Source: Caldilineaceae bacterium (GTDB lineage Bacteria; Chloroflexota; Anaerolineae; Caldilineales; Caldilineaceae). From it: a DNA stretch of 64,000 nucleotides. Position 1 is the stretch's first letter. Each line of letters starts with the position of its first letter. Where the stretch lies: assembly GCA_022824685.1 (NCBI GenBank), contig JAJDZJ010000007.1:1-64000 (forward strand), given 5' to 3'. Below, one piece after another: positions 1-9,930 of this stretch. The notes under the pieces are model-generated. The model had not been told where the DNA came from. It worked only from the letters and a program-made list of their open reading frames with translations, and did not search any database. The position numbers and the translations under genes are program-made.

Positions 1-288
1 AGGCCCTCAGTCGGCGAGATAAGTTAAATTCTCCGTCTACGTGCCATCTTTCGTACATTTCCCTGTGTCTTACCCCGACCTGGAAGAGTATTCGGCTGCA
101 TTTCGATGTTCTGACCCAATTTAGATGCAATCGCCCTGACCTCTTCACAACGAGTCCTATCCGCTATTGGCGTAGCCAACGGAATTCGACGGCGGGCCTC
201 ATCCAGTCTCCCAAAGAGAGCCTGAAACGCGCCCAACTTTGCCCCGCCCCCCTGTCCATGCCCATCGGCATGCACGCGCGCCGCCTCC

Positions 289-317
289 CCCTGCAGTGGC
301 GTCCCTTGTGGGCGCCC
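289..317 (+). repeat. degenerate copy of a GTAGGGGCG...GGTGGGCGCCC dispersed element
   Basis: ccctgcagtggcgtcccttgtgggcgccc aligns with ccctgtaggggcgcccctggtgggcgccc at 61380-61408. Confidence 0.5.
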
Positions 318-377
318 AAGCCCCTCCGCACAGAAACCCTCCTCCAATCAGGGACGCCAACACCTCCCTCGCGCCCT

Positions 378-462
378 TCCCCGCAGTTCCCCCGCAGTTC
401 TCCCCGCAGTTCCCCTGCAGTTCCCCCGCAATTCCCCCGCAATTCCCCCGCAGTTCTCCCCG
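378..462. repeat. minisatellite, 11-12 bp unit GGGGGAACTGC (minus strand)
   Basis: About seven consecutive units ccccgcagttc/cccccgcaattc visible. Confidence 0.85.
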
Positions 463-555
463 CCACTCACCCCCAAAACAAATCCCATCCCCCAAATCCC
501 CTTCATGTAAGCAGCCACAATCTCGCCCCCATTCTGGACTGCCCCCTTCACTATG

Positions 556-584
556 CTGACTTCGTGCGCCTAAGCGGTTATAAT
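556..584 (+). promoter_or_regulatory. sigma70-like promoter upstream of folK-folP
   Basis: CTGACT, 17 nt spacer, TATAAT. Confidence 0.5.
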
Positions 585-734
585 CACCGTCATGGCAGGC
601 TGGCCCTCGCCTCCCGCCTTATCGATCAACGACTGCTTTCTCTGGAACGGTCATTCTCCTCTGACTCTGAGGCCGGTCCAGCCAGATATTGCGCGACTGT
701 CGTCCTGCTCGACAGAGCCGTCAGGTGAAAACCC

Positions 735-2195
735 ATGACCCACACAGCGTATATTGCCTTTGGGAGCAATATCGGCCACCGCGCCGCCTACATCCACGAC
801 GCGCTGGACCACATGGCGTCCTATGCCACTGTTGTCGAGACATCACATCTCTACGAAACAGACCCCATGCTGGTCACCGATCAGCCGCTCTTCCTGAACG
901 CCGTCTGCCGGATCTCCACCGAGCTCACACCTTCAGAACTCCTGCGCGCCGTCAAACATACGGAAAAAACTCTCGGTCGAACAAAGTCGATCCGTTACGG
1001 ACCCCGCGTCATCGACTTGGACATCCTGTTCTACGACGAATCAGTCGTTGACGCACCCGATCTGATCATCCCCCACATCGGCATCCCCGAACGCGACTTC
1101 GTCCTGGCTCCCCTTCTGGACCTCAACGCCACTCTGCGCCACCCCAAGTTGGACGTGACCGTACGCCAACTCTGGCAGCAGCTTGCCATGTCCCGCCCTC
1201 CCCGCGTTATGCCGGTCGCTGAACGCATCTGGCGCTGGAGCCAGCGCCCCTGCATCATGGGCATTCTCAACATTACGCCGGACTCTTTCTCCGGCGATGG
1301 CCTGGCCGCGGCCCAAGATCCGGTCGCCGCAGCGCTGGCCCAGGCCGGCAAATTTGTCGACGCCGGAGCAGACGTTCTCGATATCGGCGGTTACTCCACC
1401 CGGCCCGGGCATGTCGACATTTCCGCAGCGGAGGAAATCGATCGCGTCGTTCCGGTCATCGACGCCCTGCGCCAAGCCTTTGACCTGCCCCTATCGGTCG
1501 ATACCTTTCGCGTCGAAGTCGCCGAAGCCGCCCTCGATGCCGGGGCATCCTGGCTTAACGACGTATCAGGCCTGCTCCCGCCGTGCCAGGACGAAGCCGC
1601 GTTGCAAGATGGAGAAGAGGGCTCCCGCGTTCCTTCAGCGCCCGGTCTGCCCGCCTCGCAAGGAATGGCCGCCCTGTCGGCCCGCCGCCGCGCCCCCCTC
1701 GTCCTCATGCAAAACCAGGCCCCGCTTAGCGCCATCCCGGCCCGCGCATTTCCCGACAACAGCCACGCGCTGCATCTCCGACGCCCTTCCGGCGACATTG
1801 TCGCAGACGTCGTTCGCGACCTGAAGACCGCGACCGAGTTTGCCCGACGCGACGGTGTGCCGCGCTGGCATCGAATCATCGATCCGGGAATCGGCTTCGG
1901 CAAGTCCCCCGCCCAACATGCCGAACTGATCAACCGCCTCGACGAACTGCAAGCGCTGGACTATCCACTTCTCTTCGGCTGCTCCCGCAAGGGCTTCCTC
2001 GGCAAAATGGCAGGCGGCGCCGCGGTGGAAGACAGGCTGCCGGCAACCATCGCCGCCAATGTCATGGCTTTGCAGCGCGGGGCAAACATCCTGCGCGTCC
2101 ACGACGTGCGCGAAAACGTGCAAGCCGCCAGGGTCGTCAGCGCAATTTTACACGGTTACACCGACCCGACGGCGCCTTCCCGAATCCGCAGCTGA
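735..2195 (+). CDS. folKP: bifunctional HPPK (FolK) / dihydropteroate synthase (FolP)
   Basis: N-terminal IAFGSNIGHR and RYGPRVIDLDILFYD (HPPK); C-terminal IMGILNITPDSFSGDG and DPGIGFGKS (DHPS). Confidence 0.93.
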   Translation: MTHTAYIAFGSNIGHRAAYIHDALDHMASYATVVETSHLYETDPMLVTDQPLFLNAVCRISTELTPSELLRAVKHTEKTLGRTKSIRYGPRVIDLDILFYDESVVDAPDLIIPHIGIPERDFVLAPLLDLNATLRHPKLDVTVRQLWQQLAMSRPPRVMPVAERIWRWSQRPCIMGILNITPDSFSGDGLAAAQDPVAAALAQAGKFVDAGADVLDIGGYSTRPGHVDISAAEEIDRVVPVIDALRQAFDLPLSVDTFRVEVAEAALDAGASWLNDVSGLLPPCQDEAALQDGEEGSRVPSAPGLPASQGMAALSARRRAPLVLMQNQAPLSAIPARAFPDNSHALHLRRPSGDIVADVVRDLKTATEFARRDGVPRWHRIIDPGIGFGKSPAQHAELINRLDELQALDYPLLFGCSRKGFLGKMAGGAAVEDRLPATIAANVMALQRGANILRVHDVRENVQAARVVSAILHGYTDPTAPSRIRS

Positions 2196-2209
2196 GGAGC
2201 GGCTACGCC

Positions 2210-2665
2210 ATGCGATTCCCCTTGACCTTGACCAATCTTGACGGACGTACCGCCGTGGTCGTCGGCGGAGGAACTGTCGGCGAGCGCAAAGTGCGCAGCC
2301 TGCTCGCGGCGGGAGTCCCCGTTCGCTTGATCAGCCCCTCAGCAACCAGACAGCTGACCGCCTGGGCCGAATCGGGCAAACTTGAGTGGGCCCGCCGGCG
2401 CTACCGCGACGGCGACGTGGACGAGGCCGGCCTCGTATTCGCCGCCACCAACGTACGCGCCGTCAACCGCGAAATCGCGTCGGCCGCTCACAGAAACAAC
2501 CGGCTCGTAAACGTGGCCGACGCGCCCGCCGAGGGAAACTTCCACTCGCCTGCCGTGCTGCGCAGGGACGACATCATCGTCTCCGTCAGCACCGTTTCCG
2601 CCCGCCCGCGAGCAGCCACAACCACCCGCGACCGCATCGCAGAACTGTTGGAGCCAGACCAATGA
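2210..2665 (+). CDS. precorrin-2 dehydrogenase / siroheme synthase N-terminal domain
   Basis: AVVVGGGTVGERKVRSLLAAGVPVRLISP Rossmann motif; VNVADAPAEGNFHSPAVLRRDDIIVSVST. Confidence 0.9.
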   Translation: MRFPLTLTNLDGRTAVVVGGGTVGERKVRSLLAAGVPVRLISPSATRQLTAWAESGKLEWARRRYRDGDVDEAGLVFAATNVRAVNREIASAAHRNNRLVNVADAPAEGNFHSPAVLRRDDIIVSVSTVSARPRAATTTRDRIAELLEPDQ

Positions 2666-2729
2666 TCCCACGGCCTTCAAGCCACCTGCACCTCTCTCTC
2701 GCACGCGACCCCGCCAGTGACAGCGCCAA

Positions 2730-3521
2730 ATGACCGGCAAGGCTTTCCTCGTCGGCGCGGGACCCGGACGCGCTGACCTGATCAGCGTGCGCGGCCTGAA
2801 CCTGTTGCGATCCGCCGACGTAGTCGTCTACGACCGCCTGGTCGCGCCCGGGCTCCTGGACGAAATCCCACCCCGGGCCGAACGAATCTTCGTCGGCAAA
2901 ATGGGCTTCGGGCAAAGAGTGATGCGGCAAAGCGAAATCAACGCGCTTCTCGTCGAACGCGTTCGCTCCGGCCTGCAGGTTGTTCGTCTGAAAGGAGGAG
3001 ATGGATTCGTCTTTGGCCGCGGCGGCGAAGAGTGCCTTGCGCTCGCCTCAGCCGGATTGAACTTCGAAGTTGTGCCCGGCATCAGCGCCGCCGTCGCCGC
3101 GCCCGCCTATGCCGGAATTCCCGTCACCGACCGCCGCCTCGCAAGCGCATTTACCGTGATCACCGGCCACGAAGACCCCGCCAAAGAAGAGTCCGCCATC
3201 GACTGGTCTCTCATGGCCAAGACACCAACCCTCATCGTCATGATGGGCGTCCGCTCCGCCGCCAGAATCTGCGACGCGCTCATCGCACACGGCCGCGACC
3301 CCGTCTCGCCCGCCGCCGCCATCGCAAGCGCAACCACCGCCCAGCAGAAAGTGGTCCGCTCAACCGTCGCCGAACTTGCCAGTTCCTTGAACTCGGCCGG
3401 CATCCAGGCCCCGGCTGTGCTCGTGTTCGGCGAAGTCGTCGCCCTGCACGACCGGCTTGACTGGTTTTCCCCCGCGGAAGGCGGGCAAGGCTTCCATCCA
3501 ATCGAACAGCCGGACCAGTGA
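2730..3521 (+). CDS. cobA: uroporphyrinogen-III C-methyltransferase
   Basis: FLVGAGPGRADLISVRGLNLLRSADVVVYDRLV; VRLKGGDGFVFGRGGEE; VVPGISAAVAAPAYAGIPVTDR. Confidence 0.95.
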   Translation: MTGKAFLVGAGPGRADLISVRGLNLLRSADVVVYDRLVAPGLLDEIPPRAERIFVGKMGFGQRVMRQSEINALLVERVRSGLQVVRLKGGDGFVFGRGGEECLALASAGLNFEVVPGISAAVAAPAYAGIPVTDRRLASAFTVITGHEDPAKEESAIDWSLMAKTPTLIVMMGVRSAARICDALIAHGRDPVSPAAAIASATTAQQKVVRSTVAELASSLNSAGIQAPAVLVFGEVVALHDRLDWFSPAEGGQGFHPIEQPDQ

Positions 3522-3585
3522 AACGCGCCATTTAGTCCCGCGTCAACTGCCCTTTACCCCCGGCGCAGCGCCTGCCGCGCCGCCG

Positions 3586-5223
3586 CTACTCGCGGTAATG
3601 GCAACCGACACTTTGCCGGTTGGCCCACGCCGCATTGGCGACGATGATGGCCGCCCGCACCGCATTGCGCAACCCGAGCAAATCGTCCGTCAACGCCTGA
3701 CTGCGGTAAAAGCGCTCGATCTCATTCTCCAGCGTCCGCAGCTGGCGTACAGCACGCGCCAACCGTCGCGTCGTCCGCACCAGACCCACATAGTTCCACA
3801 TGATCTGTTGTAAAGCGCTCATGTCCTGACTGATCAGAGCAGGGTCGGCCGCGCCGTCCGCCGCGTAACTCCATTCAGGAATGTCATCGGCGCTGTGCAA
3901 TTCGACCTGGGCCCTACCCCGCTCCTCGGCCGGCCAGTTGCCGCCACCGCCGCCGGCATCCCTTTCTACGCCGGGCCCAAGCCGCGCTTCGATGTGACGG
4001 GCCGCGCGTCGCCCCCATACAAGCCCCTCCAGCAGCGACGCGCTCGCCAACCGGTTGGCCCCATGCACGCCAGTACACGATACTTCGCCGACACTGTACA
4101 GACCGTCCACTGTCGACCGGCCCCACTCATCTACCCAGATTCCGCCGCACGAATAATGCGCGGCTGGCACAACAGGCACGAGGTCTTTCTCGATATCCAG
4201 CCCAAATCCCAGCGCCCGCGCCCGAATCGTCGGAAAATGCGACAAAATTTCGTCCCGGTCAATGTAAGAACGCAGGTCCAGGTAGACGTTCGAAACCCCG
4301 CGCGCCAACATCTCTCGGTGAATGGAACGGGCAACCACATCACGCGGCGCCAGGTCCTTCCATTCCGGCGCGTGATTCTGCATGAACGGCTGCCCGTCCC
4401 GGTGCGCCAGCCTCGCGCCCGCGCCCCGCACCGCCTCCGACACCAGAAAATGGACCTGGCCCTGATGGTAAAACGCGGTCGGATGAAACTGAACGAACTC
4501 CGCGTTGATCACCCGCGCCCCCGCCCGATACGCCATCGCCAATCCATCGCCCCGCGCGCCCCGCGGGTTCGTTGTCCGCAGAAAGATCTGGCCCAACCCT
4601 CCGGTGGCCAGCACCGTGAACCTGGCTATCGCCCGCTTTACCTGTCCGCTCGCCCTGTCCAGCAAGTACGCGCCCACACAGGACCGCCGCCCATAGACCG
4701 CCAACCGGTTCCGGCCATGATGATCAGGCGTCAGCAGATCCACCGCGGTATGCCCCGTCAGTAGGGTCACCTTGGGATGGTTCTCCAGCGCGTTAAGCAG
4801 CGCCGTCTCGATACTCTTCCCCGTCGCGTCCGCGGAATGGATGATTCGCGGAAGGCTGTGCCCCCCCTCAAGCGCCAGCGACAACGCCCCCTCGCCATCG
4901 CGATCAAATTCCACCCCCGCGCGCTTCAGCAGCACCTCCCGCACCGCCTCAGGCCCTTGCTCGGCCAGAATCCGGACCGCGGCAGGATTGCAGTGGCCTG
5001 CGCCAGCCCGCCGCAAGTCCTCCTCAAGCAGCGCAGCGCTATCACCCTTGCCTACGTAGATGATTCCGCCCTGCGCCAAATATGTGTTTGAACTGTGTGG
5101 CTTTTCCCCGCGGGTGACGAGCGTCACCGCCGCGCCGGCGTCTGCCAGCTCCAGCGCTGTCGTCGCGCCCGCAATGCCCGTGCCGATGATCAGGACGTCG
5201 CAGGTCAGCAGATCATCCGCCAT
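3586..5223 (-). CDS. nadB: L-aspartate oxidase
   Basis: CDVLIIGTGIAGATTALELADAGAAVTLVTRG; SEAVRGAGARL; GEVSCTGVHGANRLASASLLEGLVWG. Confidence 0.95.
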   Translation of the reverse strand: MADDLLTCDVLIIGTGIAGATTALELADAGAAVTLVTRGEKPHSSNTYLAQGGIIYVGKGDSAALLEEDLRRAGAGHCNPAAVRILAEQGPEAVREVLLKRAGVEFDRDGEGALSLALEGGHSLPRIIHSADATGKSIETALLNALENHPKVTLLTGHTAVDLLTPDHHGRNRLAVYGRRSCVGAYLLDRASGQVKRAIARFTVLATGGLGQIFLRTTNPRGARGDGLAMAYRAGARVINAEFVQFHPTAFYHQGQVHFLVSEAVRGAGARLAHRDGQPFMQNHAPEWKDLAPRDVVARSIHREMLARGVSNVYLDLRSYIDRDEILSHFPTIRARALGFGLDIEKDLVPVVPAAHYSCGGIWVDEWGRSTVDGLYSVGEVSCTGVHGANRLASASLLEGLVWGRRAARHIEARLGPGVERDAGGGGGNWPAEERGRAQVELHSADDIPEWSYAADGAADPALISQDMSALQQIMWNYVGLVRTTRRLARAVRQLRTLENEIERFYRSQALTDDLLGLRNAVRAAIIVANAAWANRQSVGCHYRE

Positions 5224-5330
5224 TGGATCTCACTGGGTTTGCTCGCGTCCCTCTCGGCAATCCGATCCCCGTCCGGTAAGCCCTGGGTTCCCCTGCCTGC
5301 CATCAAAACTCGGCAAGTATCCCCGCAGGG

Positions 5331-6521
5331 CTAACCGATCTCCACCATCCGTTGCACAGACAGCGCCGCCCGCGCCAGAATCTCCTCGGGAACGCTGATC
5401 TCGTACTGCATCTTCTCTAGCGCCGCCAGCGTATCCTCCATCGTGATCTGGCCCATGTGAGGGCACCGCACCGAGCAAAGTCGCAGCATCTCCTTCTCCG
5501 GATTTGCGCCGATAATGTTGTCCCCCATCGAGCATTCCGTCAGAAGCAGATAGCGGGGCGCGTCCGTCTCCTCAACGTGCCGTATCATCGCCGTCGTGCT
5601 GCCGGTGAAGTCCGATGCTGCCACGACCTCCGGGCTGCACTCCGGATGGGACAGGATCACAACATCCGGATACTCGGCGCGCACCCGCCGGATGTCATCC
5701 ACCGTAAACTTGTCATGCACCTCACAGCGGCCATGCCAGCCGATCAGGTCGAAATCCTCCCCATCCAGCGGAATGATCGGATGACCCGTCTCCCGGTCGC
5801 GGGCGCCTCCCCCTTCCAAATCCAACGAGATGGGCGTCGACACGCCCCCGTCGTCATGCCCGGAGTCGGGCCCGGCTGAAACCGGGAAGATGATCTGCTT
5901 GCCCGTCTCCTCGGCCACGTTTTTCGCCAGGTACTCATCCGGCAGAAAGATAACCCTGTCAGAATCCAGAGAGTTGACCACGGCCACCGCATTGCCGCTC
6001 GTGCAGCATATATCTGTCTCCGCCTTCACATCAGCATACGTATTCACATAGGTCACCACCGGCAAGCCGGGAAACCGCTCCTTCAGCTCCCGCACATCCT
6101 CGGCGGTGATGCTGGCCGCCAGCGAGCAGCCCGCCTTCTCGGCGGGAAGCAGCACGGTCTTGTCCGGGCTGAGAATCTTGGCGGTCTCCGCCATGAACTC
6201 CACGCCGCAGAAAATGATCACGTCTCGATCCGTCTGAGCCGCCATCCGGCTCAGAAACAGCGAATCGCCGACAAAGTCCGGAATCGAATGAAAGAGGACC
6301 GCTTCCATATAGTTGTGCCCCAGAATAACCGCGTTGCGCTCCTTCTTCAGACGGTTGATCTCCGCCGCCAGCTCCGCCTTGATCCGCAACTCAACGTCCA
6401 GCGCTACATCGCTAAGCTTCCGCGCCAGCGCTTCATACATCAACTTGGCGTCGGTGATCTCCGCCAATCTGTTTTCCAACGTTGTCCCAGTCATAGTTGC
6501 CACCTCACTCCCTCCCACCAC
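5331..6521 (-). CDS. nadA: quinolinate synthase
   Basis: NAVILGHNYMEAVLFHSIPDFVGDSLFLSRMAA; HPECSPEVVAASDFTGST; CSMGDNI; adjacent to nadB and nadC. Confidence 0.95.
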   Translation of the reverse strand: MVGGSEVATMTGTTLENRLAEITDAKLMYEALARKLSDVALDVELRIKAELAAEINRLKKERNAVILGHNYMEAVLFHSIPDFVGDSLFLSRMAAQTDRDVIIFCGVEFMAETAKILSPDKTVLLPAEKAGCSLAASITAEDVRELKERFPGLPVVTYVNTYADVKAETDICCTSGNAVAVVNSLDSDRVIFLPDEYLAKNVAEETGKQIIFPVSAGPDSGHDDGGVSTPISLDLEGGGARDRETGHPIIPLDGEDFDLIGWHGRCEVHDKFTVDDIRRVRAEYPDVVILSHPECSPEVVAASDFTGSTTAMIRHVEETDAPRYLLLTECSMGDNIIGANPEKEMLRLCSVRCPHMGQITMEDTLAALEKMQYEISVPEEILARAALSVQRMVEIG

Positions 6522-6559
6522 TGACCACTGCCGTCCCAGAAAGTGGGTACTCTTCTCAG

Positions 6560-7492
6560 CTACCCCGCCATCTCCAAATCGAAACTGATGTCCAGCGCCG
6601 GCGCCGAATGCGTAAGCGCCCCAACCGAAATGTAGTCCACGCCCGTCGCCGCAATCTCCGCAACGTTCTCCAAAACCACGCCGCCTGAAGCCTCAAGCGG
6701 CGTGCGGCCCGCGGCAATCCTGACCGCCTTCCTAATCTGCTCCGGTACCATATTGTCAAGCAAAATGCGGTCTACGTCAAGCGTCAGCGCCTCCTCCAAC
6801 TGGGCAAAATCCGCCACTTCAACCTCGATAGCCAGGCCCTTGTATCGACTCCGTATCCCCTTAACGGCCGGCGCGATCCCGCCGGCGGCCGCAATGTGAT
6901 TGTCCTTGACCAGCGCCATATCAAAAAGGCCAAAGCGGTGGTTGCTTCCTCCCCCCAACGCCACCGCCCTTTTGTCGAAAAGCCTCAGTCCTGGCACAGT
7001 CTTTCGCGTATCCAGAATCACCGCGCCGGAGCCTCGGGCCGCCTCAACATAGCGCCTCGTCAACGTGGCAATGCCCGACATTCGCTGCAGAAAGTTCAGC
7101 GCCACCCTTTCCGCCGTCAAAAGTGTGCGTGCGCAGCCGGAGGCCCAAGCAACTTCGGTACCCGCCGCGACCGCCGCCCCGTCCCCGACGCAGGGGCGGA
7201 ACGAAACCGGCTGTCGATTGCCGGCTGCAGTCGCGTGCGCCGATCCATCACCCTCACTCCCCGACTTTTCGGGCCTCGCCAAATCTCCAATCGCCTGACT
7301 ATCCGCAAGTATTGAGTACGTCAGTCCTGCAACATCCAGCCCGGCCACGACGCCCGCAGCCTTGGCCAAAAAACGACCCCTCGCCTGCTTCCCGCCTGGA
7401 ATCGTTGCCAGCGTGGTCACGTCCCCACCCTCGATATCCTCAGCCAGGGCCAACTCCACCGCCGGCCTGGCGTGGTCCAGAATCCAGTCCAT
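6560..7492 (-). CDS. nadC: nicotinate-nucleotide pyrophosphorylase (carboxylating)
   Basis: LALAEDIEGGDVTT; LNFLQRMSGIATLT; ILDTRKTVPGLRLFDKRAVALGGGSNHRFGLFDMALVKDNH. Start placed at MDWILDHA. Confidence 0.95.
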   Translation of the reverse strand: MDWILDHARPAVELALAEDIEGGDVTTLATIPGGKQARGRFLAKAAGVVAGLDVAGLTYSILADSQAIGDLARPEKSGSEGDGSAHATAAGNRQPVSFRPCVGDGAAVAAGTEVAWASGCARTLLTAERVALNFLQRMSGIATLTRRYVEAARGSGAVILDTRKTVPGLRLFDKRAVALGGGSNHRFGLFDMALVKDNHIAAAGGIAPAVKGIRSRYKGLAIEVEVADFAQLEEALTLDVDRILLDNMVPEQIRKAVRIAAGRTPLEASGGVVLENVAEIAATGVDYISVGALTHSAPALDISFDLEMAG

Positions 7493-7765
7493 ACGCTTCC
7501 CTTGGAAGAGGCGAACGCCTCCATGTTCGTCCATCAGGTAGGGCTATATCGGTAGGATACCACCGGCGCCAATTCCTTTCAAACCCAGCCCTCTCGGAGC
7601 GTGCTGTCTGAAGTTGGAGTAGCCTGGAGGAGCGGGCTGCATGCCTCATCGTGAATCCCCGCAGCCAGCCTCAAACTTCCGCCCATTCTGCCCCGCCCCC
7701 CCATAACGTTGCCCCATGAGAATTACGCCCCCTCCCCGCAGTTCCTCTGCCTTTCTCCATGCCCC

Positions 7766-7946
7766 TCCGTGGATCAAAAAGGTGTTGCCCTTCTTCGCGC
7801 CCCATCGCGTCCCTTCGCGGATCAACCTGGGGTTGCCGTCTGCCGTTGCCCTGCTCCGTGCCTCTCCGAGTCCCTCCGTGGATCAAAAAGGTGTTGCCCT
7901 TCGCAGTTGCCCTTCTTCGCGCCCCATCGCGTCCCTTCGCGGATCA
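7766..7946. repeat. two copies of tccgtggatcaaaaaggtgttgccctt...ttcgcgccccatcgcgtcccttcgcggatcaa
   Basis: Copy 1 at 7766-7825; copy 2 at 7875-7946 with a short internal insertion. On the minus strand it is a quasi-periodic CACGGAGGGA/CGCGAAGGGA-type sequence. Confidence 0.85.
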
Positions 7947-8077
7947 ATCTGCCGATGCCCTCCACCGTGCCCCTCCCCCGCAGTCCCTACGCCGCGAGGA
8001 TCCGCGTCCGCTTTGCGCGCATCGGCTGTTCGGTTACACTGAAACCCAAATTCAGGCCAACCGTATTGATCAGTGGA

Positions 8078-9169
8078 ATGTCGACGATGAGCGAATCAAT
8101 ACTGTCAGACACCATCGCACCTCCCCCCGCCGGGCGGCACGCCGCCGCGCCGCGTTCCATGTCCGTTTCCGGCCTGAAATTAGACTGGCTCATGTCTGCC
8201 CTGAGCGCCCTCTTCGTGGGCGGCCTCTATCTCGACGGATGGGCCCACAACCATGGTCGCGTTGACGAATCCTTCTTCACAATATGGCACGCCTTCTTTT
8301 ACACCGGCTACCTGCTGGTTGCGATTACTTTCGCCGCCGCGACAATCTCCAACCTGATGCAAGGCTACCCCTTGCCCCTTGCGGTGCCCCGCGGCTATCG
8401 CCTCACAGGAGTCGGCCTCTTCATCTTCGCCGCCGGCGGCGTCAGCGACATGGTATGGCACATCCTCTTCGGCATCGAAGAAGGTATCGAAGCCCTGTTC
8501 AGCCCAACACACATCATGCTCGGCATCGGCATCGGCCTTACTGTCACCGGCCCGCTGCGCGCCGCCTGGCGGCGCCGCGATAAAGACGCCGGCTGGCGAC
8601 TACTCGCCCCCGCAGTCCTCTCACTGGGCATCTTTCTCGCCGCCCTCACCTTCTTCATGATGTTCTTCTTTCCCGTGACAGTTCAGCTCGGTACGCCTGG
8701 AACGGGCCGCGGCTACTTCCACGATGATCTCGGCAAGACCGCCGGCCTGGTCGGCGCCATCCTTACCGCCGCCGCCCTGACAGGACCCATCCTCCTGGCC
8801 CTCCGCCGCTGGCGGCTGCCCTTGGGAGCCGTCGCCACCGCCCTCGGGCTGGCCATCCTGGGCGCCACCATCGTCGACTACGAACAGCCCCGCATGATCT
8901 GGCTGGCGCTCGGCATGGCAGCGGCAGCCCTGGCTGTGGACTACCTGGCTTGGCGCGCCCAACCGAGCCGCCGCCCCGAATCCGTCCGCTGGCTTGCGCC
9001 CACCATCCCATTCCTGCTATATGCCGGCTACTACGCCGTCCTCCTCACAACGACAGGCACAACTTGGTCAGTTCATATGTGGACCAGCACCATCATCATA
9101 CCGGCCCTCGCTTGCTGGCTGCTAAGCTACCTCCTTCTGCCGCCGCTATCTCCGGAACCCCAACCGTGA
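8078..9169 (+). CDS. polytopic membrane protein, unknown function
   Basis: Multiple hydrophobic helices; [51 protein letters not shown]. Start at ATG 8078. Confidence 0.75.
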   Translation: MSTMSESILSDTIAPPPAGRHAAAPRSMSVSGLKLDWLMSALSALFVGGLYLDGWAHNHGRVDESFFTIWHAFFYTGYLLVAITFAAATISNLMQGYPLPLAVPRGYRLTGVGLFIFAAGGVSDMVWHILFGIEEGIEALFSPTHIMLGIGIGLTVTGPLRAAWRRRDKDAGWRLLAPAVLSLGIFLAALTFFMMFFFPVTVQLGTPGTGRGYFHDDLGKTAGLVGAILTAAALTGPILLALRRWRLPLGAVATALGLAILGATIVDYEQPRMIWLALGMAAAALAVDYLAWRAQPSRRPESVRWLAPTIPFLLYAGYYAVLLTTTGTTWSVHMWTSTIIIPALACWLLSYLLLPPLSPEPQP

Positions 9170-9924
9170 ACCTGCCCGCCCTGACTACAGAACAGATGAA
9201 GGAAGTGGACCGGTTGATGGTGGAGAAATATGGCATCCTGCCGCTCCAAATGATGGAGAACGCCGGCCGCAATCTGGCCCTGCTCGCCGGACGGCTCCTC
9301 GGCAGCGAGGATGACGAAGAGGCTCTCCTCGACCGGCCTATCGTCGTGCTTGCCGGCCCCGGCAACAACGGCGGCGGCGGCCTGGTCGCCGCCCGACATC
9401 TCCTCAACTGGGGCGCCTGGGTCCAAATCGTCCTCACCCATCCTCCCTCAGAGTTGCCCCCAGGCGTGACGAAGAGTCAGCTGTCGATCTTGCAGCAAAT
9501 GCACGCGCCCCTCGCCTGGGCAGAGGAAGGCTGGGAGCTCCCCCCTGCCGACCTGGTCATTGACGCACTCATTGGCCACGGCCTCTCCGGAAAACCCCGC
9601 GGCCGCGCCGCAGACCTGATTCATCTCGCGAACAGCAGTGTCGCGCCGATCCTCAGTCTTGACGCGCCCAGCGGCCTCGACACCACCAGCGGCGCCCTTT
9701 ACGATCCGCACATCTCCGCCGCCGCAACCATGACCCTGGCCCTGCCAAAACTCGGCCTCCTGCACCAGCGCGCCCGCGCCGCCTGCGGACGCCTCTTTCT
9801 CGCCGACATTAGCGTCCCGTCCACCCTCTACGAACGTCTCGACCTTGACGTGCCCCCACTCTTTGCGGCAGACACTGTCATCCCCCTCAAAGTTGTGGAC
9901 GGCCTCGCCCGTGTCGCGGAGTAG
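9166..9924 (+). CDS. nnrE: NAD(P)H-hydrate epimerase (YjeF N-terminal domain only)
   Basis: [70 protein letters not shown] start overlaps upstream stop. Confidence 0.9.
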   Translation: MNLPALTTEQMKEVDRLMVEKYGILPLQMMENAGRNLALLAGRLLGSEDDEEALLDRPIVVLAGPGNNGGGGLVAARHLLNWGAWVQIVLTHPPSELPPGVTKSQLSILQQMHAPLAWAEEGWELPPADLVIDALIGHGLSGKPRGRAADLIHLANSSVAPILSLDAPSGLDTTSGALYDPHISAAATMTLALPKLGLLHQRARAACGRLFLADISVPSTLYERLDLDVPPLFAADTVIPLKVVDGLARVAE

Positions 9925-9930
9925 ATCGCG

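Noticed and set aside
164-559. Overlapping ORFs encoding GELRGNCGG or PPQFP repeats
   Set aside because: Direct translation of the minisatellite; no independent coding evidence.
7671-7886. 71-aa minus-strand ORF with DPRRD repeats
   Set aside because: Translation of the intergenic CACGGAGGGA-type repeat, not a protein.
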